Shown: piece after piece, positions 8,400-20,328 of the stretch
Numbering within the stretch: the first letter of the stretch is position 1
Layout: each line of letters opens with the position of its first letter
Assembly: GCF_001050195.2 (NCBI RefSeq)
Contig: NZ_DF967965.1
Span: 1,338,023 to 1,402,022, forward strand
Reading direction: 5' to 3'
Source of the DNA: Anaerolinea thermolimosa
GTDB taxonomy: Bacteria > Chloroflexota > Anaerolineae > Anaerolineales > Anaerolineaceae
DNA length: 64,000 bases
The notes under the pieces: model-generated
What the model was told of the DNA's origin: nothing
The model's input: only the letters and a program-made list of their open reading frames with translations
Databases searched by the model: none
Program-made: the position numbers and the translations under genes

Positions 8400-9437
8400 T
8401 CAGGCCCGAGGAGCACATGCTGACCTGCGTTCTACCAGGTTGCCCAGAAGTACCATGCGGCAGGGAGGAATGGCTTTCCCATGGATCAGATCATGGAGCA
8501 TATATACTGCCGACCGACCCAGTTCGTATTTCGGCACGCTGAAAGTGGTCAAGGGTGGTGTGCTGAAAGCGCTATCGCGGACATCGTCAATCCCAACGAC
8601 AGAAATATCCTCTGGAACTCGCAGGCCAGCATCTTTTATGGCATCCATCGCGCCAAAGGCAGCCCGATCGCTGACTGCAAAAACTGCTGTGGGTGGTTCC
8701 GGCAGAGCCAGTAATTGCTGCATTTGAACATAGCCTTTCCGTGGGTTACCCGAAACCGGTGGCGGTTGCAGGGCTGGATCGATGTCTATACCATGCTCGA
8801 GTAGAGCAACCCGATGGCCACGCATTCGATCGCGAAGACTGCTATATTTTAATGGCCCACCAATCCCTCCGATCCGCCGATGACCCAGTCCGATCAAATA
8901 TTCCGTCATCATTCGTCCGGCAGTAAAATTGTCGGCGGTCAAAGAATGGATAGGGAAGGATTGGTAGTTTTCTATGAGTACAATGGGCACACCGACATTT
9001 GTAATTTTCTGGATGACCTGGGGGGTAACGTCTCCGTCGTTGGCTACGATCAGCCCATCAATATCTCGGCCCATCAGCTCACGCAGAGAGTTTAAGGGGT
9101 CAACATCAGGACGGTAAACGTGTAAAAGTACCTGATACCCCAGCTCATAAGCTGTGTCTTCAATTCCTGAAACTATACGTGTGTAAAAACCCTCACTCCG
9201 AGATGCTTCGGATAGTGATTCCATTAGCAATCCGAGCACCCTGGTTCCCGCGGCCAGGTTCTGACGGCTGCTGGCAATGTAGCCGAGGTCCTTCATGGCC
9301 TTGAGGACTCGCTCACGGCGGGCAGGGGCAACACCTGATTTTCCATTTAAAACCAGCGATACTGTCGAAAGGGAAACGCCCGCCGCAGCGGCAACATCAC
9401 GCATGGTGGGGGATTTATGGCCAACTTTGATATTCAC
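8400..9437 (-). CDS. LacI family transcriptional regulator
   Basis: 345 residues from a GTG at 9437. The N-terminal helix-turn-helix is plain (MRDVAAAAGVSLSTVSLVLNGK, read as two adjoining parts), followed by the hinge NLAAGTRVLGLL and a periplasmic-binding-protein-like effector domain (GHRRIGGIGGP, FAVSDRAAFGAMDAIKDAG, DISVVGIDDV, TTFSVPKYELGRSAV). Such proteins release DNA when a sugar binds. It is divergent from the Opp-type operon at 10.0 kb, with palindromes between, so it probably controls that operon and itself. The GTG start lacks a strong ribosome site; the internal ATG 11 codons on would still leave the HTH intact. Confidence 0.92.
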   Translation of the reverse strand: MNIKVGHKSPTMRDVAAAAGVSLSTVSLVLNGKSGVAPARRERVLKAMKDLGYIASSRQNLAAGTRVLGLLMESLSEASRSEGFYTRIVSGIEDTAYELGYQVLLHVYRPDVDPLNSLRELMGRDIDGLIVANDGDVTPQVIQKITNVGVPIVLIENYQSFPIHSLTADNFTAGRMMTEYLIGLGHRRIGGIGGPLKYSSLRDRMRGHRVALLEHGIDIDPALQPPPVSGNPRKGYVQMQQLLALPEPPTAVFAVSDRAAFGAMDAIKDAGLRVPEDISVVGIDDVRDSAFSTPPLTTFSVPKYELGRSAVYMLHDLIHGKAIPPCRMVLLGNLVERRSACAPRA

Positions 9438-9470
9438 AAGAAAGTCAATCTTTCTTTATGAGAGTGATGG

Positions 9471-9476
9471 ATTATA
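9471..9476 (-). promoter_or_regulatory. -10 element, LacI gene
   Basis: Reverse-strand TATAAT, 34 bases before the LacI GTG start, predicting a leader of about 27 bases. No good -35 hexamer is seen at 16-18 bases; the upstream DNA is T/G-rich. Confidence 0.45.
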
Positions 9477-9525
9477 TGATACCAAACAACAAAACAAAAC
9501 CGAAGGGCAAAAATCATTAAAATAA

Positions 9526-9551
9526 AAAATGTAAAATTTTGTTTACATTTT
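9526..9551. promoter_or_regulatory. Palindrome, candidate operator
   Basis: Perfect ten-base inverted repeat AAAATGTAAA / TTTACATTTT with a six-base spacer, 90 bases upstream of the LacI gene and 200 bases upstream of the Opp-operon promoter. The symmetrical TGTAAA-N6-TTTACA core fits a dimeric regulator; binding by the adjacent LacI protein is inference. It is not followed by a T-tract in gene context that would make it a terminator. Confidence 0.5.
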
Positions 9552-9746
9552 AATAGATTGTTCTAAAAATTTCAATATCAATTCCAGGGCAGTTACAAAC
9601 CAATGGTATTGGGATCTGGATAGCGGAGCCGTCAACCCCGGGTATTTCCGGGAATCAAGGGTAAATTTAGCCCTGTGAAGGGCGGTAATCCCCAAAAATA
9701 TGGAATTGTTTTTAAACTTATTTCAGGTTTTTGTTTGATATTTTTA

Positions 9747-9776
9747 TTGACATCATCAATTTGTTCGTGCTATAAT
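9747..9776 (+). promoter_or_regulatory. Strong sigma-70-type promoter of the first Opp-type operon
   Basis: TTGACA at 9747-9752 and TATAAT at 9771-9776, both perfect, with an 18-base spacer. Start of transcription expected near 9783, giving a leader of about 215 bases before the binding-protein gene. Confidence 0.85.
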
Positions 9777-9780
9777 TTGA

Positions 9781-9795
9781 TTAATGTTTTATTAA
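9781..9795. promoter_or_regulatory. Short palindrome over the transcription start
   Basis: TTAAT-GTTTT-ATTAA, a five-base inverted repeat covering the predicted +1 of the strong promoter, a position suited to a repressor. Short and A/T-rich, so it could be chance. Confidence 0.3.
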
Positions 9796-9999
9796 CAACG
9801 ACCATCTCCCCGGCACTTAATGGTAACTGCTTTTCAATCTTTTTCACAGGTGACACGGGTGCTTGTTCCAATGGCTCCGGTGGTTTTTGCCAGTAACTCG
9901 TCCAGCAAAGAACGGCCGGCTTTGTCCAGAACGAACAAACACACAGGTCATAACTTTCCGCCCTACACATTTCCTTTTTGAACCTTGATGGAGGAAAAA

Positions 10000-11982
<1,983 letters not shown>

Positions 11983-12007
11983 CGCGATTTTGGTTTGACC
12001 ATGGACG

Positions 12008-12042
12008 GGCCCTCCCTTCTCATTTCATGGGAGGGGAGGGCC
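12008..12042 (+). other. Intercistronic GC-rich hairpin after binding-protein gene
   Basis: Nine perfect base pairs (12008-12016 with 12034-12042), extendable inward to about 15 with G-U pairs, 25 bases after the stop. No U-tract follows, so it is more likely an mRNA-stabilising or processing stem than a terminator. Confidence 0.7.
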
Positions 12043-12189
12043 AAAAACCTTAAAGGCTATTGACTATTCATCTCCGGAAAGTTATGTTGCTGGTAGTTCT
12101 AATCCTGAGATGAGGAGTAAATTTCACAAAAACCATTGGACCTCGTTGAGGAATGATCGACTTAAAACAAACAATCCCTTGAATTTTCT

Positions 12190-12240
12190 CCCCCACAAAT
12201 GGCTTCTTAACCCATGAATATTGTGGGGGTTTATTTTTCT
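12190..12240 (+). terminator. Internal terminator/attenuator just before the permease gene
   Basis: Nine-base-pair stem (CCCCCACAA 12190-12198 with 12221-12229), an inner ATGG/CCAT helix, and then TTTATTTTTCT (12230-12240). This has the form of an intrinsic terminator, and the permease ribosome site AGGAGG starts at the very next base (12241). Partial termination would give more binding protein than permease. Confidence 0.75.
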
Positions 12241-12253
12241 AGGAGGTCGCAAA

Positions 12254-13264
12254 ATGCGAAAATTCCTGTTACATTATCTTCTTCCCCGAATAGCACAATA
12301 TTTAACGGTTATTTTTATAGGAATCACGGTAACTTTTATCATCCCCCGACTCTCACCGACGGACCCGGTTGAAGCGCAGGTGAGTATGATCCTTTCAAGT
12401 GGTTCTGCTGTAGACCCGGAGGCTATTGAACATATGCGACAGGCGCTCACGGAGATGTATGGCCTATCAGGTAGCCCGTTGGAGCAGTATATTGCTTTCT
12501 GGGGGCGACTGTTACGCGGGGATCTTGGGCCTTCTCTATCCACATTCCCAACCCCTGTAACACGGCTGATCGGCCAGGCTCTGCCATGGACTCTGGGCCT
12601 CATGCTTACCGCGGTGATTTTATCGTGGATTATCGGTAATGTTCTTGGTGCCCTGGCCAGTTATTATCCAAAAAGTAAGCTCATCTATGCTATCGACCTG
12701 ATGAGCCAGGCTGTTCGCCCTATCCCTTATTATGTGGTGGCTCTGGTACTTCTTGTGGTTTTTGCTTACCTGATCCCCATTTTTCCTTTCAGTGGGGCAT
12801 ATCCGGTTGGCACCCGGCCCAGTTTAACTCCCAGCTTCGTTTTAATTTACTTGAAGCATTCGGCACTCCCGGCACTCACTTTGATCCTGGTAGGATTTGG
12901 CGGGTGGTTTATCGGGATGAAATCACTTACCTCAAACATTATTTCTGAGGATTATGTGGTTTATGCAGAGACCACAGGTATTAAGGAGCGTAAAATTCTC
13001 ACGCAATACGTGATGCGGAATGCTATGCTCCCGCAAATCACCGGCCTGGGTCTTTCGCTTGGGACGGTGTTCAGTGGGGCATTGATTATGGAAGTGGTTT
13101 TTCAATATCCTGGCATGGGGATGTTGACCCTTCAGGCGATTTTCCGTAATGACTATTCGCTTATCATGGGTATTGCGATTTATTCCATTATCGGGGTTGC
13201 CACCTCGGTATTTCTGATGGATCTGATTTACCCCTTATTTGATCCGCGGGTTCGTTATCAATAG
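12254..13264 (+). CDS. ABC transporter permease (OppB/DppB type)
   Basis: 336 residues from ATG 12254, seven bases after AGGAGG (12241-12246). The start is marked by [19 protein letters not shown] and [11 protein letters not shown], the usual OppB opening helix and motif. About six membrane helices follow, and the cytoplasmic EAA loop is visible as [20 protein letters not shown] (about residue 235). It forms the membrane channel together with the next gene, 11 bases downstream. It is a close structural counterpart of the protein at 27538-28545. Confidence 0.92.
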   Translation: MRKFLLHYLLPRIAQYLTVIFIGITVTFIIPRLSPTDPVEAQVSMILSSGSAVDPEAIEHMRQALTEMYGLSGSPLEQYIAFWGRLLRGDLGPSLSTFPTPVTRLIGQALPWTLGLMLTAVILSWIIGNVLGALASYYPKSKLIYAIDLMSQAVRPIPYYVVALVLLVVFAYLIPIFPFSGAYPVGTRPSLTPSFVLIYLKHSALPALTLILVGFGGWFIGMKSLTSNIISEDYVVYAETTGIKERKILTQYVMRNAMLPQITGLGLSLGTVFSGALIMEVVFQYPGMGMLTLQAIFRNDYSLIMGIAIYSIIGVATSVFLMDLIYPLFDPRVRYQ

Positions 13265-13275
13265 GGAGGTTAGCC

Positions 13276-14139
13276 ATGACCATTCTACGAATTATCCGTG
13301 ACCTTCTAAAATACGATAGCCGATTTCGTCTTGCGTTTATATTTTTGTCCACCATTCTTATCATGATGCTCCTCTCGCTGGTGTCTCCATACAATCCCAA
13401 CAAGACTTTCGTAGTTGCTATGGATACCCCGCCTTCTCTTGAGCATCCGTTTGGGACCAGTTCACGAGGACAGGATATTTTCTGGTGGATGACGTTTGCA
13501 GTGCGAAATTCATTTCTACTGGGTATGGTCACAGCAGCTCTGTCCCGCGTCATTGCGATCATTGTCGGGTTAATAGCCGGATATGAAGGCGGGTGGCTGG
13601 ACAAAGTCCTCATGGCCATTAACGACAGTTTTGTCGTCATGCCTTTGCTGCCAATCCTAATCCTGCTCGGCTTTCTGCTACGCGGCAAGATGAATTTCTT
13701 CACTCTGGGATTAATTTTGGGGGTATTCGGCTGGCCCTGGGACGCCCGATTAATTCGTTCTCAGGTGCTGAGTCTCAAGGAACGGGCTTTTACACGGACA
13801 GCGGTTTACTCTGGTACTCACCCCTTCTGGATTACGATTCACGAACATCTTCCCTTTGTGTTGCCCATAGTCTTTGCCACTACTATTAATAACATGTTGT
13901 GGTCGATTGGAATGGAAGTTACTCTGAGTGTGCTTGGCCTCTCGGATGTCAGCACCCCGACAATTGGTACGGCACTCTTCTGGGCCAATCAGCATGGAGC
14001 ACTGGTGGCAGGGGTGTGGTGGTGGATTGCGGCACCAACACTGATCGCTATTATCCTCTTCCTTGGACTTTACTTGTTGTTCTCAAGCATCAACGAGTAT
14101 ATTGACCCACGGACACGTCTACGTTTAATTGGAGGTTAA
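13276..14139 (+). CDS. ABC transporter permease (OppC/DppC type)
   Basis: 287 residues. GGGAGG precedes the ATG by seven bases. OppC features: single N-terminal helix, then [22 protein letters not shown] (read as [11 protein letters not shown] plus following residues), about five further helices, and C-terminal [13 protein letters not shown]. An EAA-type loop is seen around [15 protein letters not shown]. Second channel subunit of the first Opp-type importer. The stop is two bases before the GTG of the ATPase gene. Confidence 0.92.
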   Translation: MTILRIIRDLLKYDSRFRLAFIFLSTILIMMLLSLVSPYNPNKTFVVAMDTPPSLEHPFGTSSRGQDIFWWMTFAVRNSFLLGMVTAALSRVIAIIVGLIAGYEGGWLDKVLMAINDSFVVMPLLPILILLGFLLRGKMNFFTLGLILGVFGWPWDARLIRSQVLSLKERAFTRTAVYSGTHPFWITIHEHLPFVLPIVFATTINNMLWSIGMEVTLSVLGLSDVSTPTIGTALFWANQHGALVAGVWWWIAAPTLIAIILFLGLYLLFSSINEYIDPRTRLRLIGG

Positions 14140-14141
14140 CT

Positions 14142-15134
14142 GTGGCCATTCTCAGTGTACGTGATCTCCGAGCCTATTATCGGACTGAAGCTTACGGGAT
14201 TTCTCGAACCGTACACGCCGTGGATGGGGTTTCTTTTGATCTACACCCAGACGAGATATACGGGGTGGCCGGTGAATCCAGTTGTGGTAAGAGCACGCTC
14301 ATTAAGGTAATTTCTGGAAATGTCAAACCTCCGTTAAAAGCCTATTCGGGGAGTGTAGAGTATGACAATGGTCTGCAGAAAGTGGATATGCTGACCATCT
14401 CGCCTGAAGAAATGCGGCGGAACATTCGCTGGAAAGAAATATCCTACGTCATGCAGGGTTCGATGAGCGTTCTCAACCCGGTTCGGAAAATTATTAAGAC
14501 CTTTGAAGATATTGTTGAATCGCATCGAGGAATACAAGATAAGAAGGTATTTCGAGAGCAGGTTGAAGCGCATATTAATCGCCTTGGTCTCCCAACTGAC
14601 GTGCTCAATGCCTATCCGCATCAACTCTCTGGTGGAATGAGGCAGCGGGTAGCAATTGCTCTTGCAACCATGTTCCAGCCGCGACTGATTATTGCTGATG
14701 AGCCAACTACTGCGCTCGATGTGGTGGTCCAACGTGGTGTATTGCAAATGCTAAAGGAGATTCAGGCCGAAAGCAAGAATACAGTTTTGCTTGTTACTCA
14801 CGATATGGCTGTTCATGCGAACGTGGCTGATCGGGTGATGATTATGTATGCAGGTCGGATTGTTGAAGAGGCTCCTACCAAAACGATTTTCAAGTCGCCT
14901 TTGCATCCCTACACCAAACATCTGATCAGTTCGCTTCCTATGATCGGTGTCCGAACCACTAAAACCAGTCTGCGTGGAAGCCCTCCCAACCTCGCTAACC
15001 CGCCAAGTGGCTGCAGGTTCCATCCTCGCTGTCCTTTAGCCATGGAAGTGTGCCGGACTGAAATTCCAGAAATGGTTGATGTAGAGTCCCGGCATCGGGT
15101 AGCCTGTCATCTGGTAAAAGGAGGTGCGCTATGA
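14142..15134 (+). CDS. ABC transporter ATP-binding protein (OppD/DppD type)
   Basis: 330 residues from GTG 14142, with GGAGG at 14131-14135. Walker A is GESSCGKST (about residue 44; note Ser in place of the usual Gly at the fourth position), Q-loop [12 protein letters not shown], signature [13 protein letters not shown], Walker [13 protein letters not shown] and the H-loop [11 protein letters not shown]. The C-terminal oligopeptide/dipeptide-type extension has a cysteine pattern ([15 protein letters not shown]) that in homologues can hold a 4Fe-4S cluster. It powers the importer together with the next gene, whose ATG overlaps the stop. Confidence 0.93.
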   Translation: MAILSVRDLRAYYRTEAYGISRTVHAVDGVSFDLHPDEIYGVAGESSCGKSTLIKVISGNVKPPLKAYSGSVEYDNGLQKVDMLTISPEEMRRNIRWKEISYVMQGSMSVLNPVRKIIKTFEDIVESHRGIQDKKVFREQVEAHINRLGLPTDVLNAYPHQLSGGMRQRVAIALATMFQPRLIIADEPTTALDVVVQRGVLQMLKEIQAESKNTVLLVTHDMAVHANVADRVMIMYAGRIVEEAPTKTIFKSPLHPYTKHLISSLPMIGVRTTKTSLRGSPPNLANPPSGCRFHPRCPLAMEVCRTEIPEMVDVESRHRVACHLVKGGAL

Positions 15135-16165
15135 GTGTGGATGGAAACCTGTTCGATGTTCAAAATGTTTCGGTTGTTTTTCAGATTGGCGGATTGCTTG
15201 GGGGTGTAAAACTGGTGGCCGTCAATGACGTTTCTTTCACCCTCTCACGAGAAAAGGCAGAGATTTTTACCATTGCGGGGGAAAGTGGAAGCGGCAAGAC
15301 GACCCTTTCCCGCTTGCTTCTTGGTGATCTCCATCCTACTTCAGGAAAAGTGTTCTTTGAAGGCCGGGATTTATCGGAGTTCCGCAGCCGGGCTGAATTG
15401 AAGTCTTTTATAAAAAAGGTGCAACCGGTATTCCAGAATCCATTTGAAACCTTTAATCCCCTTCGAAGAGTAGAAGCTTATCTGTTTGACACAGCCATCA
15501 ATTTTGGGGTGGCAAACAATGTAAAAGAGGCGGCGATGGTTGTGGATCATGCCCTGCAACAAGTTGGATTGTCGCTGGCAGAGGTGAGTAAACGTTATCC
15601 GCATGAGCTTTCGGGGGGACAAATTCAACGGATTTCCATCGCTCGGGCACTCATACCCAGGCCGCGAGTCATTCTGGCGGATGAGCCCGTTTCCATGGTA
15701 GATGCATCATTACGGATGGAAATTGTCAATCTTTTCCGTACTTTACGCGATGAAGAGAAAGTGAGTGTTATTTATATTACTCATGATCTGGCTACGGCTT
15801 ACTACATTAGTGACCGGATTGCCATTATGCTCCGTGGAAATATTGTCGAAGCGGGGCCAGTGGAGGAGGTTCTTGAGCGCCCGATGCATCCCTATTCACA
15901 GTTATTGAAAGAATCGGTACCTGAGCCTGAGCCAGAAGAAAAAGATGCATGGGTAAAGCACATTTCTCTTGGGGTTACGGAAGTCAATGAGTATAACCAG
16001 GTCGGGTGTAAATTCGCCGGTCGTTGTCCCCATGTGATGGATGTTTGTCGCCAGGCTGACCCACCCAATATATCAGTGGGCCCAAGAACGGTGAAGTGTT
16101 ACCTGTATACAGAACAAGCTCGGGAAGCTGCCGGACATCCTGAGATGGAAGAGGCCAGGAAGTAA
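15131..16165 (+). CDS. ABC transporter ATP-binding protein (OppF/DppF type)
   Basis: 344 residues. ATG overlaps the previous stop (ATGA 15131-15134). Walker [11 protein letters not shown]-loop [14 protein letters not shown], signature [15 protein letters not shown], Walker [16 protein letters not shown] and H-loop [13 protein letters not shown]. The C-terminal extension has the same family cysteine pattern ([15 protein letters not shown]). Second ATPase subunit of the importer and last gene of the transport part of the operon; the GH51 gene starts 104 bases later. Confidence 0.93.
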   Translation: MSVDGNLFDVQNVSVVFQIGGLLGGVKLVAVNDVSFTLSREKAEIFTIAGESGSGKTTLSRLLLGDLHPTSGKVFFEGRDLSEFRSRAELKSFIKKVQPVFQNPFETFNPLRRVEAYLFDTAINFGVANNVKEAAMVVDHALQQVGLSLAEVSKRYPHELSGGQIQRISIARALIPRPRVILADEPVSMVDASLRMEIVNLFRTLRDEEKVSVIYITHDLATAYYISDRIAIMLRGNIVEAGPVEEVLERPMHPYSQLLKESVPEPEPEEKDAWVKHISLGVTEVNEYNQVGCKFAGRCPHVMDVCRQADPPNISVGPRTVKCYLYTEQAREAAGHPEMEEARK

Positions 16166-16269
16166 CTTATTCTAAACCATGGAGACAGGCTGAGATGCTC
16201 CGCCATTACCCTGGCTGGTTGGCCGCAATATCAACCTTCTCCCAACGAAATACTCAGTGAGGATTTTCC

Positions 16270-17826
16270 ATGTCTACAACACGCATCACAATAAACCCAA
16301 CCGACACCATTGCCACAATCAATCCCAATATTTATGGTCACTTTGCAGAACACCTTGGCCGCTGTATCTATGATGGCATCTGGGTGGGAGAGGAATCGCC
16401 GATTCCGAACATTCATGGATTTCGCAAGGATGTTATTGAAACGTTGCGGCGGATGAAAGTCCCTGTGATCCGTTGGCCTGGCGGGTGTTTTGCTGATGAC
16501 TACCACTGGCAGGATGGTATTGGGCCACGAAGTCAACGCCCGCGCCGGATTAATATCCACTGGGGAGAGGTGATTGAAACCAACCAGGTGGGTACGATAG
16601 AATTTGTACAATTTTGCCGTCTGATTGGTGCAGAGCCATATTTCTGTGGTAATGTAGGCTCCGGCACACCTCGCGAACTGCGGGATTGGATTGAATACTG
16701 CAACTTTCCCGTATCTGACCTATCTGGCTCTACCTGGGCGCAACAGCGTGCCGCCGATGGAAGCCCGGCACCGCTTGATGTGACTTACTGGGGTGTTGGA
16801 AATGAAAACTGGGGTTGTGGTGGCAATTTCTCGCCAGAAGATTACTGCACCGAGTTTCGGCGCTTTGCTTCATTTATACGCGGGTTCGGAAAGAAACTGA
16901 ATGTCATTGCCTGTGGCCCGGCTAATAACGATGTGGAATGGACAGATCGATTCTTCCGAAAACTCCATAAGGATTATTGGCCTTTCAACAATATCGATGG
17001 CTTCGCTGCTCATTATTACTGCGGTACAGCTGGCACGGCTACCCAGTATACAGAAGAAGAATGGTACCGCCTGCTGGAAAAGGGGCTCCGAATGGAAGAA
17101 CTGGTGGTACAACAACGGGCGGCAATGGATGCCTGGGATCCTACACGAAAGATTGGTCTCATTATTGATGAGTGGGGAACGTGGCATCCTGTGGAAGAAG
17201 GAACCAACCCGGCTTTCCTTTATCAGCAAAACACCATACGCGATGCGATTGTTGCGGCTAATACACTGGATATCTTCAATCGCCATGCCGATAAGGTAGT
17301 GATGGCCAATATTGCTCAGATGGTCAATGTGCTTCAGGCAGTGATCCTCACCGAAGGGGAGAATATGCTAGTCACTCCTACCGGGTATGTGTATGAAATG
17401 TATGCTCCTCATCAGGGGGCACAGTCGCTACGTCTGCGGGTTGAGACGCCCGAGATTCACTTCCAGAAAACGAAGATTCTGCAAACCTCGTGGCAGAGCG
17501 CCCTGCAAAAAGGCGAGAAAATGGAAGGGAATATCCCCGCTGTGTCGGGAAGTGCCTCTATACGGGAGAATGTACTTTTCATCAGTCTCACCAATAGTCA
17601 TGTCCATGAAGAGGCCGAGATTGTAGTGAACCTCCTTGGAGATGCCAGAGCAGAGCGCGCACAGGCCAGGGTGTTAAGTGGTGAAATTCATGCTCACAAC
17701 ACTTTTGATGCACCACACCAGGTGGTCCCTCAGCCCATGACGGTGGATGTAAAAAACCAGCAGCTGCATGTTGTCCTACCACCGGCTTCAGTGGTTACCA
17801 TCACCGTGGTGCTTTCAGGTTTTTGA
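16270..17826 (+). CDS. abfA: GH51 alpha-L-arabinofuranosidase (1)
   Basis: 518 residues, standard for intracellular GH51 enzymes, which remove terminal arabinofuranose from arabinoxylan or arabinan oligosaccharides. The start has NPNIYGHFAEHLGRCIYDG, and the barrel carries VIRWPGGCFADDYHWQDGIG. Catalytic acid/base is Glu179 in GNENWGCGG and the nucleophile Glu301 in IIDEWGTW, both intact. There is no signal peptide, so it acts in the cytoplasm on imported oligosaccharides. ATG 16270 has GAGG about seven bases upstream. It is probably co-transcribed with the Opp-type importer. Confidence 0.93.
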   Translation: MSTTRITINPTDTIATINPNIYGHFAEHLGRCIYDGIWVGEESPIPNIHGFRKDVIETLRRMKVPVIRWPGGCFADDYHWQDGIGPRSQRPRRINIHWGEVIETNQVGTIEFVQFCRLIGAEPYFCGNVGSGTPRELRDWIEYCNFPVSDLSGSTWAQQRAADGSPAPLDVTYWGVGNENWGCGGNFSPEDYCTEFRRFASFIRGFGKKLNVIACGPANNDVEWTDRFFRKLHKDYWPFNNIDGFAAHYYCGTAGTATQYTEEEWYRLLEKGLRMEELVVQQRAAMDAWDPTRKIGLIIDEWGTWHPVEEGTNPAFLYQQNTIRDAIVAANTLDIFNRHADKVVMANIAQMVNVLQAVILTEGENMLVTPTGYVYEMYAPHQGAQSLRLRVETPEIHFQKTKILQTSWQSALQKGEKMEGNIPAVSGSASIRENVLFISLTNSHVHEEAEIVVNLLGDARAERAQARVLSGEIHAHNTFDAPHQVVPQPMTVDVKNQQLHVVLPPASVVTITVVLSGF

Positions 17827-17883
17827 GTGATTGAGGAGATGAAGTGACGTTTTCTGGATCATGAGGTAAAGTGGCTAGTCGAG

Positions 17884-17912
17884 GAGGGCCGGTTATTGCC
17901 GGGCCGGCCCTC
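17884..17912 (+). other. Intercistronic hairpin between the GH51 genes
   Basis: Nine-base-pair perfect stem GAGGGCCGG / CCGGCCCTC (17884-17892 with 17904-17912) and an 11-base loop, eight bases before the ribosome site of the second GH51 gene. No U-tract follows. It may tune expression or stability of the downstream part of the mRNA. Confidence 0.6.
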
Positions 17913-17934
17913 ATGGTATGGAGGTAATACTACG

Positions 17935-19437
17935 ATGGAAAAAACCTGTGTCCTCCTAGACCCTGGTTATATTATCGCTCCGGTTGACCCCCGAATCTTC
18001 GGGGGTTTTTTAGAACATCTGGGTCGGGCTATATATGGGGGGATATTTGATCCTCAGTCGAGCCTCGCAGATGAGCATGGGTTTCGCAAGGATGTTCTGG
18101 CTGCCCTGCACAATTTACACCTTACGACAGTACGTTATCCCGGCGGTAATTTTGCCTCGGGCTATCACTGGATGGATGGCATTGGGCCAAAAGATAAGCG
18201 CCCAAGGGCGCGTGAACTGGCCTGGCAATGTATTGAACCCAACCAGTTTGGCACCGATGAATTCCTCGGGCTGGCTCGAAGGATGGGCTGGCTTCCAATG
18301 ATCACGGTTAATCTGGGCACAGGTACACCAGAAGAAGCCTGTAACTGGGTTGAATATTGCAATAGTCCGGCAGGAACGCGCTATGCTGATTTGCGGGTCG
18401 CGAATGGCTCTATTGATCCTTACGGGGTCAGGCTTTGGTGCCTTGGGAACGAAATGGATGGCCCCTGGCAACTGGGGCATCTACCTGCAGAACAGTATGC
18501 TCTTCTCGCTTCGCAAACGGCGAAAATGATGAAGGATATCGACCCGACCATTGAACTGGTGGCCTGTGGTTCGTCTACCATGAGCGGGCCAACATATATG
18601 GAGTGGGATCGCATTGTGCTGGAATATCTGGGACCGCAGGTAGAATATATTAGCCTGCATCGCTATGTGGGTAACCCGCGCGGAGATACAGCTGATTATC
18701 TTGCTGTTACCAACACCATCGACCGGCGGATTGAAGACCTGGACGCTGTCTGCCGGTTCGTACAGGCAAAAACACGCAGTAAGAAACGACATTATCTGTG
18801 TTTTGATGAGTGGAATGTCTGGTATCGAACGACGGGGGTTGAGGATTCCAGAGGAAAGGGGCAGGTGGCTCCACCATTACTTGAAGAATTCTACAACCTT
18901 GAGGATGCGCTGGTGGTTGCTGGCTTTCTAAATAGTTTTATCCGTCACGCTGATGCAGTAAAAATTGCCAACATTGCCCAGATGGTTAATGTCATTGCAC
19001 CTATTCATACCCGGGGAGATCAGATACTTCTGCAAAGCATTTACTATCCATTGGCTATGTTTTCAAATCGGCGAGAGGGTGGAGAAGTAGCTCTTCACCC
19101 GGTGGTGAACGGACCGGCATATGAGAGTCCTTCGTATGGAGAAGTTAAATATATTGACGTGAGCGCGATCCTCGGTGATGGGATCATGCATGTTTTTATG
19201 ATCAATCGCTCTTTGAACGAGGATGCGGTAGTAGAGATTAACCCCGGGGGCAGTAAATTCGAGTCAATTCTCTCAGCCGAAGTGGTGACTGGATCGTCGC
19301 CACAGGATAGAAATACCTACGAGGAGCCTTATCGCGTCATCAGCCGTTCCTTTGGGGCAGGTAAAGTGGTTGATGGAAAAGCGCTCGTTTCTCTTCCACC
19401 GCTGTCTTTTGTGGCTTTCACCTTGAGCATACAATAG
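17935..19437 (+). CDS. GH51 alpha-L-arabinofuranosidase (2)
   Basis: 500 residues from ATG 17935, preceded by GGAGG (17920-17924). A longer frame from 17896 would include the hairpin and is rejected. GH51 signatures: DPRIFGGFLEHLGRAIYGG, VRYPGGNFASGYHWMDGIG, acid/base Glu173 in LGNEMDGPWQ and nucleophile Glu292 in CFDEWNVWY. No signal peptide. The paralogue upstream has WGCGG after the acid/base where this one has MDGPWQ, so the two belong to different GH51 subgroups and likely differ in linkage preference. Confidence 0.93.
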   Translation: MEKTCVLLDPGYIIAPVDPRIFGGFLEHLGRAIYGGIFDPQSSLADEHGFRKDVLAALHNLHLTTVRYPGGNFASGYHWMDGIGPKDKRPRARELAWQCIEPNQFGTDEFLGLARRMGWLPMITVNLGTGTPEEACNWVEYCNSPAGTRYADLRVANGSIDPYGVRLWCLGNEMDGPWQLGHLPAEQYALLASQTAKMMKDIDPTIELVACGSSTMSGPTYMEWDRIVLEYLGPQVEYISLHRYVGNPRGDTADYLAVTNTIDRRIEDLDAVCRFVQAKTRSKKRHYLCFDEWNVWYRTTGVEDSRGKGQVAPPLLEEFYNLEDALVVAGFLNSFIRHADAVKIANIAQMVNVIAPIHTRGDQILLQSIYYPLAMFSNRREGGEVALHPVVNGPAYESPSYGEVKYIDVSAILGDGIMHVFMINRSLNEDAVVEINPGGSKFESILSAEVVTGSSPQDRNTYEEPYRVISRSFGAGKVVDGKALVSLPPLSFVAFTLSIQ

Positions 19438-19459
19438 GTTTCTGGAAGTTGGAACGCAG

Positions 19460-20317
19460 ATGAATCGCATAGCCAATTCTCGGACTGCGGATAGGGTGAG
19501 CCATCCCTGCCTAGACGTTCTGGAAAAGGCAGGCATGGGTGTGTGGAACTATGACGGTTACGGGGCCTTGAGAAACCCTATCCGTACCTGATCGCAGGTT
19601 GTGGCGCAGTGGACATTCTGAGGAATGTATGTGGATGTGACAGCACGGTATGCCACAATAGTCTGGGGACTTGAGAAAAAGCCCGTCATTAGTGTGCGGA
19701 CTGTTAACCATCCTGGCAGGCGTGTGACCGGGGCTATCTGGTGGGGCACGAACGCTTTAGTAGGCTGGGCCTGGAAACATTGTGAGGGAAACCGAGCTGA
19801 GATCGAGGTTTATGCTGATGCCTATGCTGTGGAGCTGTTTCTCAATGGAAAATCTCTGGGGAAAAAGCGGATCAGGGCTTTAAAACCGTCTTCAAGAAAG
19901 ACGCGGTATATTACCGGTACGCTCAGAGCTGTGGCTTATGACCGAAACAGATATTCCCTGGGTGAAAGTGAGGTGAACTTTGCTACGGGCATATTGCGCA
20001 TAGCCATTATCCCTGAAGAATCCCAAATCCAAGAAGTCCACCTCATCATAAAAAACTGCGTAGTAGAAAGCAACGACAACTGAGAACCTTCGGTGAGAGT
20101 AGAGGGGGGAACTTCTGGGTTTTGGCAGTGCTAACCCTTGCACTGAGGAGCGTTTCAATAGCAGAAGTTACACCACGTATTATGGGAAGGCTCTTTTAGC
20201 GGTTTTTTAGCGGTTAAAGCAGGGCTGGCTGAAAAGTTGAGGATGCATGTCAATGGCGGTGGTTCAGAACCTGTGGTAAAAGAGATTAAGATCACAGATG
20301 AAAAGCAGTTTGTATAA
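19460..20317 (+). pseudogene. GH2 glycosidase remnant (C-terminal third, frameshifted)
   Basis: Pieces of one GH2 (beta-galactosidase-like) protein appear in successive frames: DRVSHPCLDVLEKAG near 19495-19540, PYLIAGCGAVDIL near 19580, then an open frame 19625-20083 with VYADAYAVELFLNGKSLGKK and LRAVAYDRNRYSLGE, then ELLGFGSANPCTEERFNS near 20112-20165 and finally GLAEKLRMHVNGGGSEP to the stop at 20317. At least three frameshifts separate them; one lies in a tandem copy of TTTTAGCGG near 20190-20210. The catalytic N-terminal two thirds are missing. Non-functional, but it shows that a GH2 enzyme once belonged to this cluster. Confidence 0.8.
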
Positions 20318-20328
20318 GGAGTAAACTC

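Noticed and set aside
9664..9690. GCCCT/AGGGC hairpin upstream of the first operon as a riboswitch or terminator
   Set aside because: Only five base pairs, located before the promoter and without a U-tract.
9675..9896. 73-codon forward-strand frame with a hydrophobic stretch
   Set aside because: It runs straight across the consensus promoter and its start; it has no ribosome site, so it is chance.
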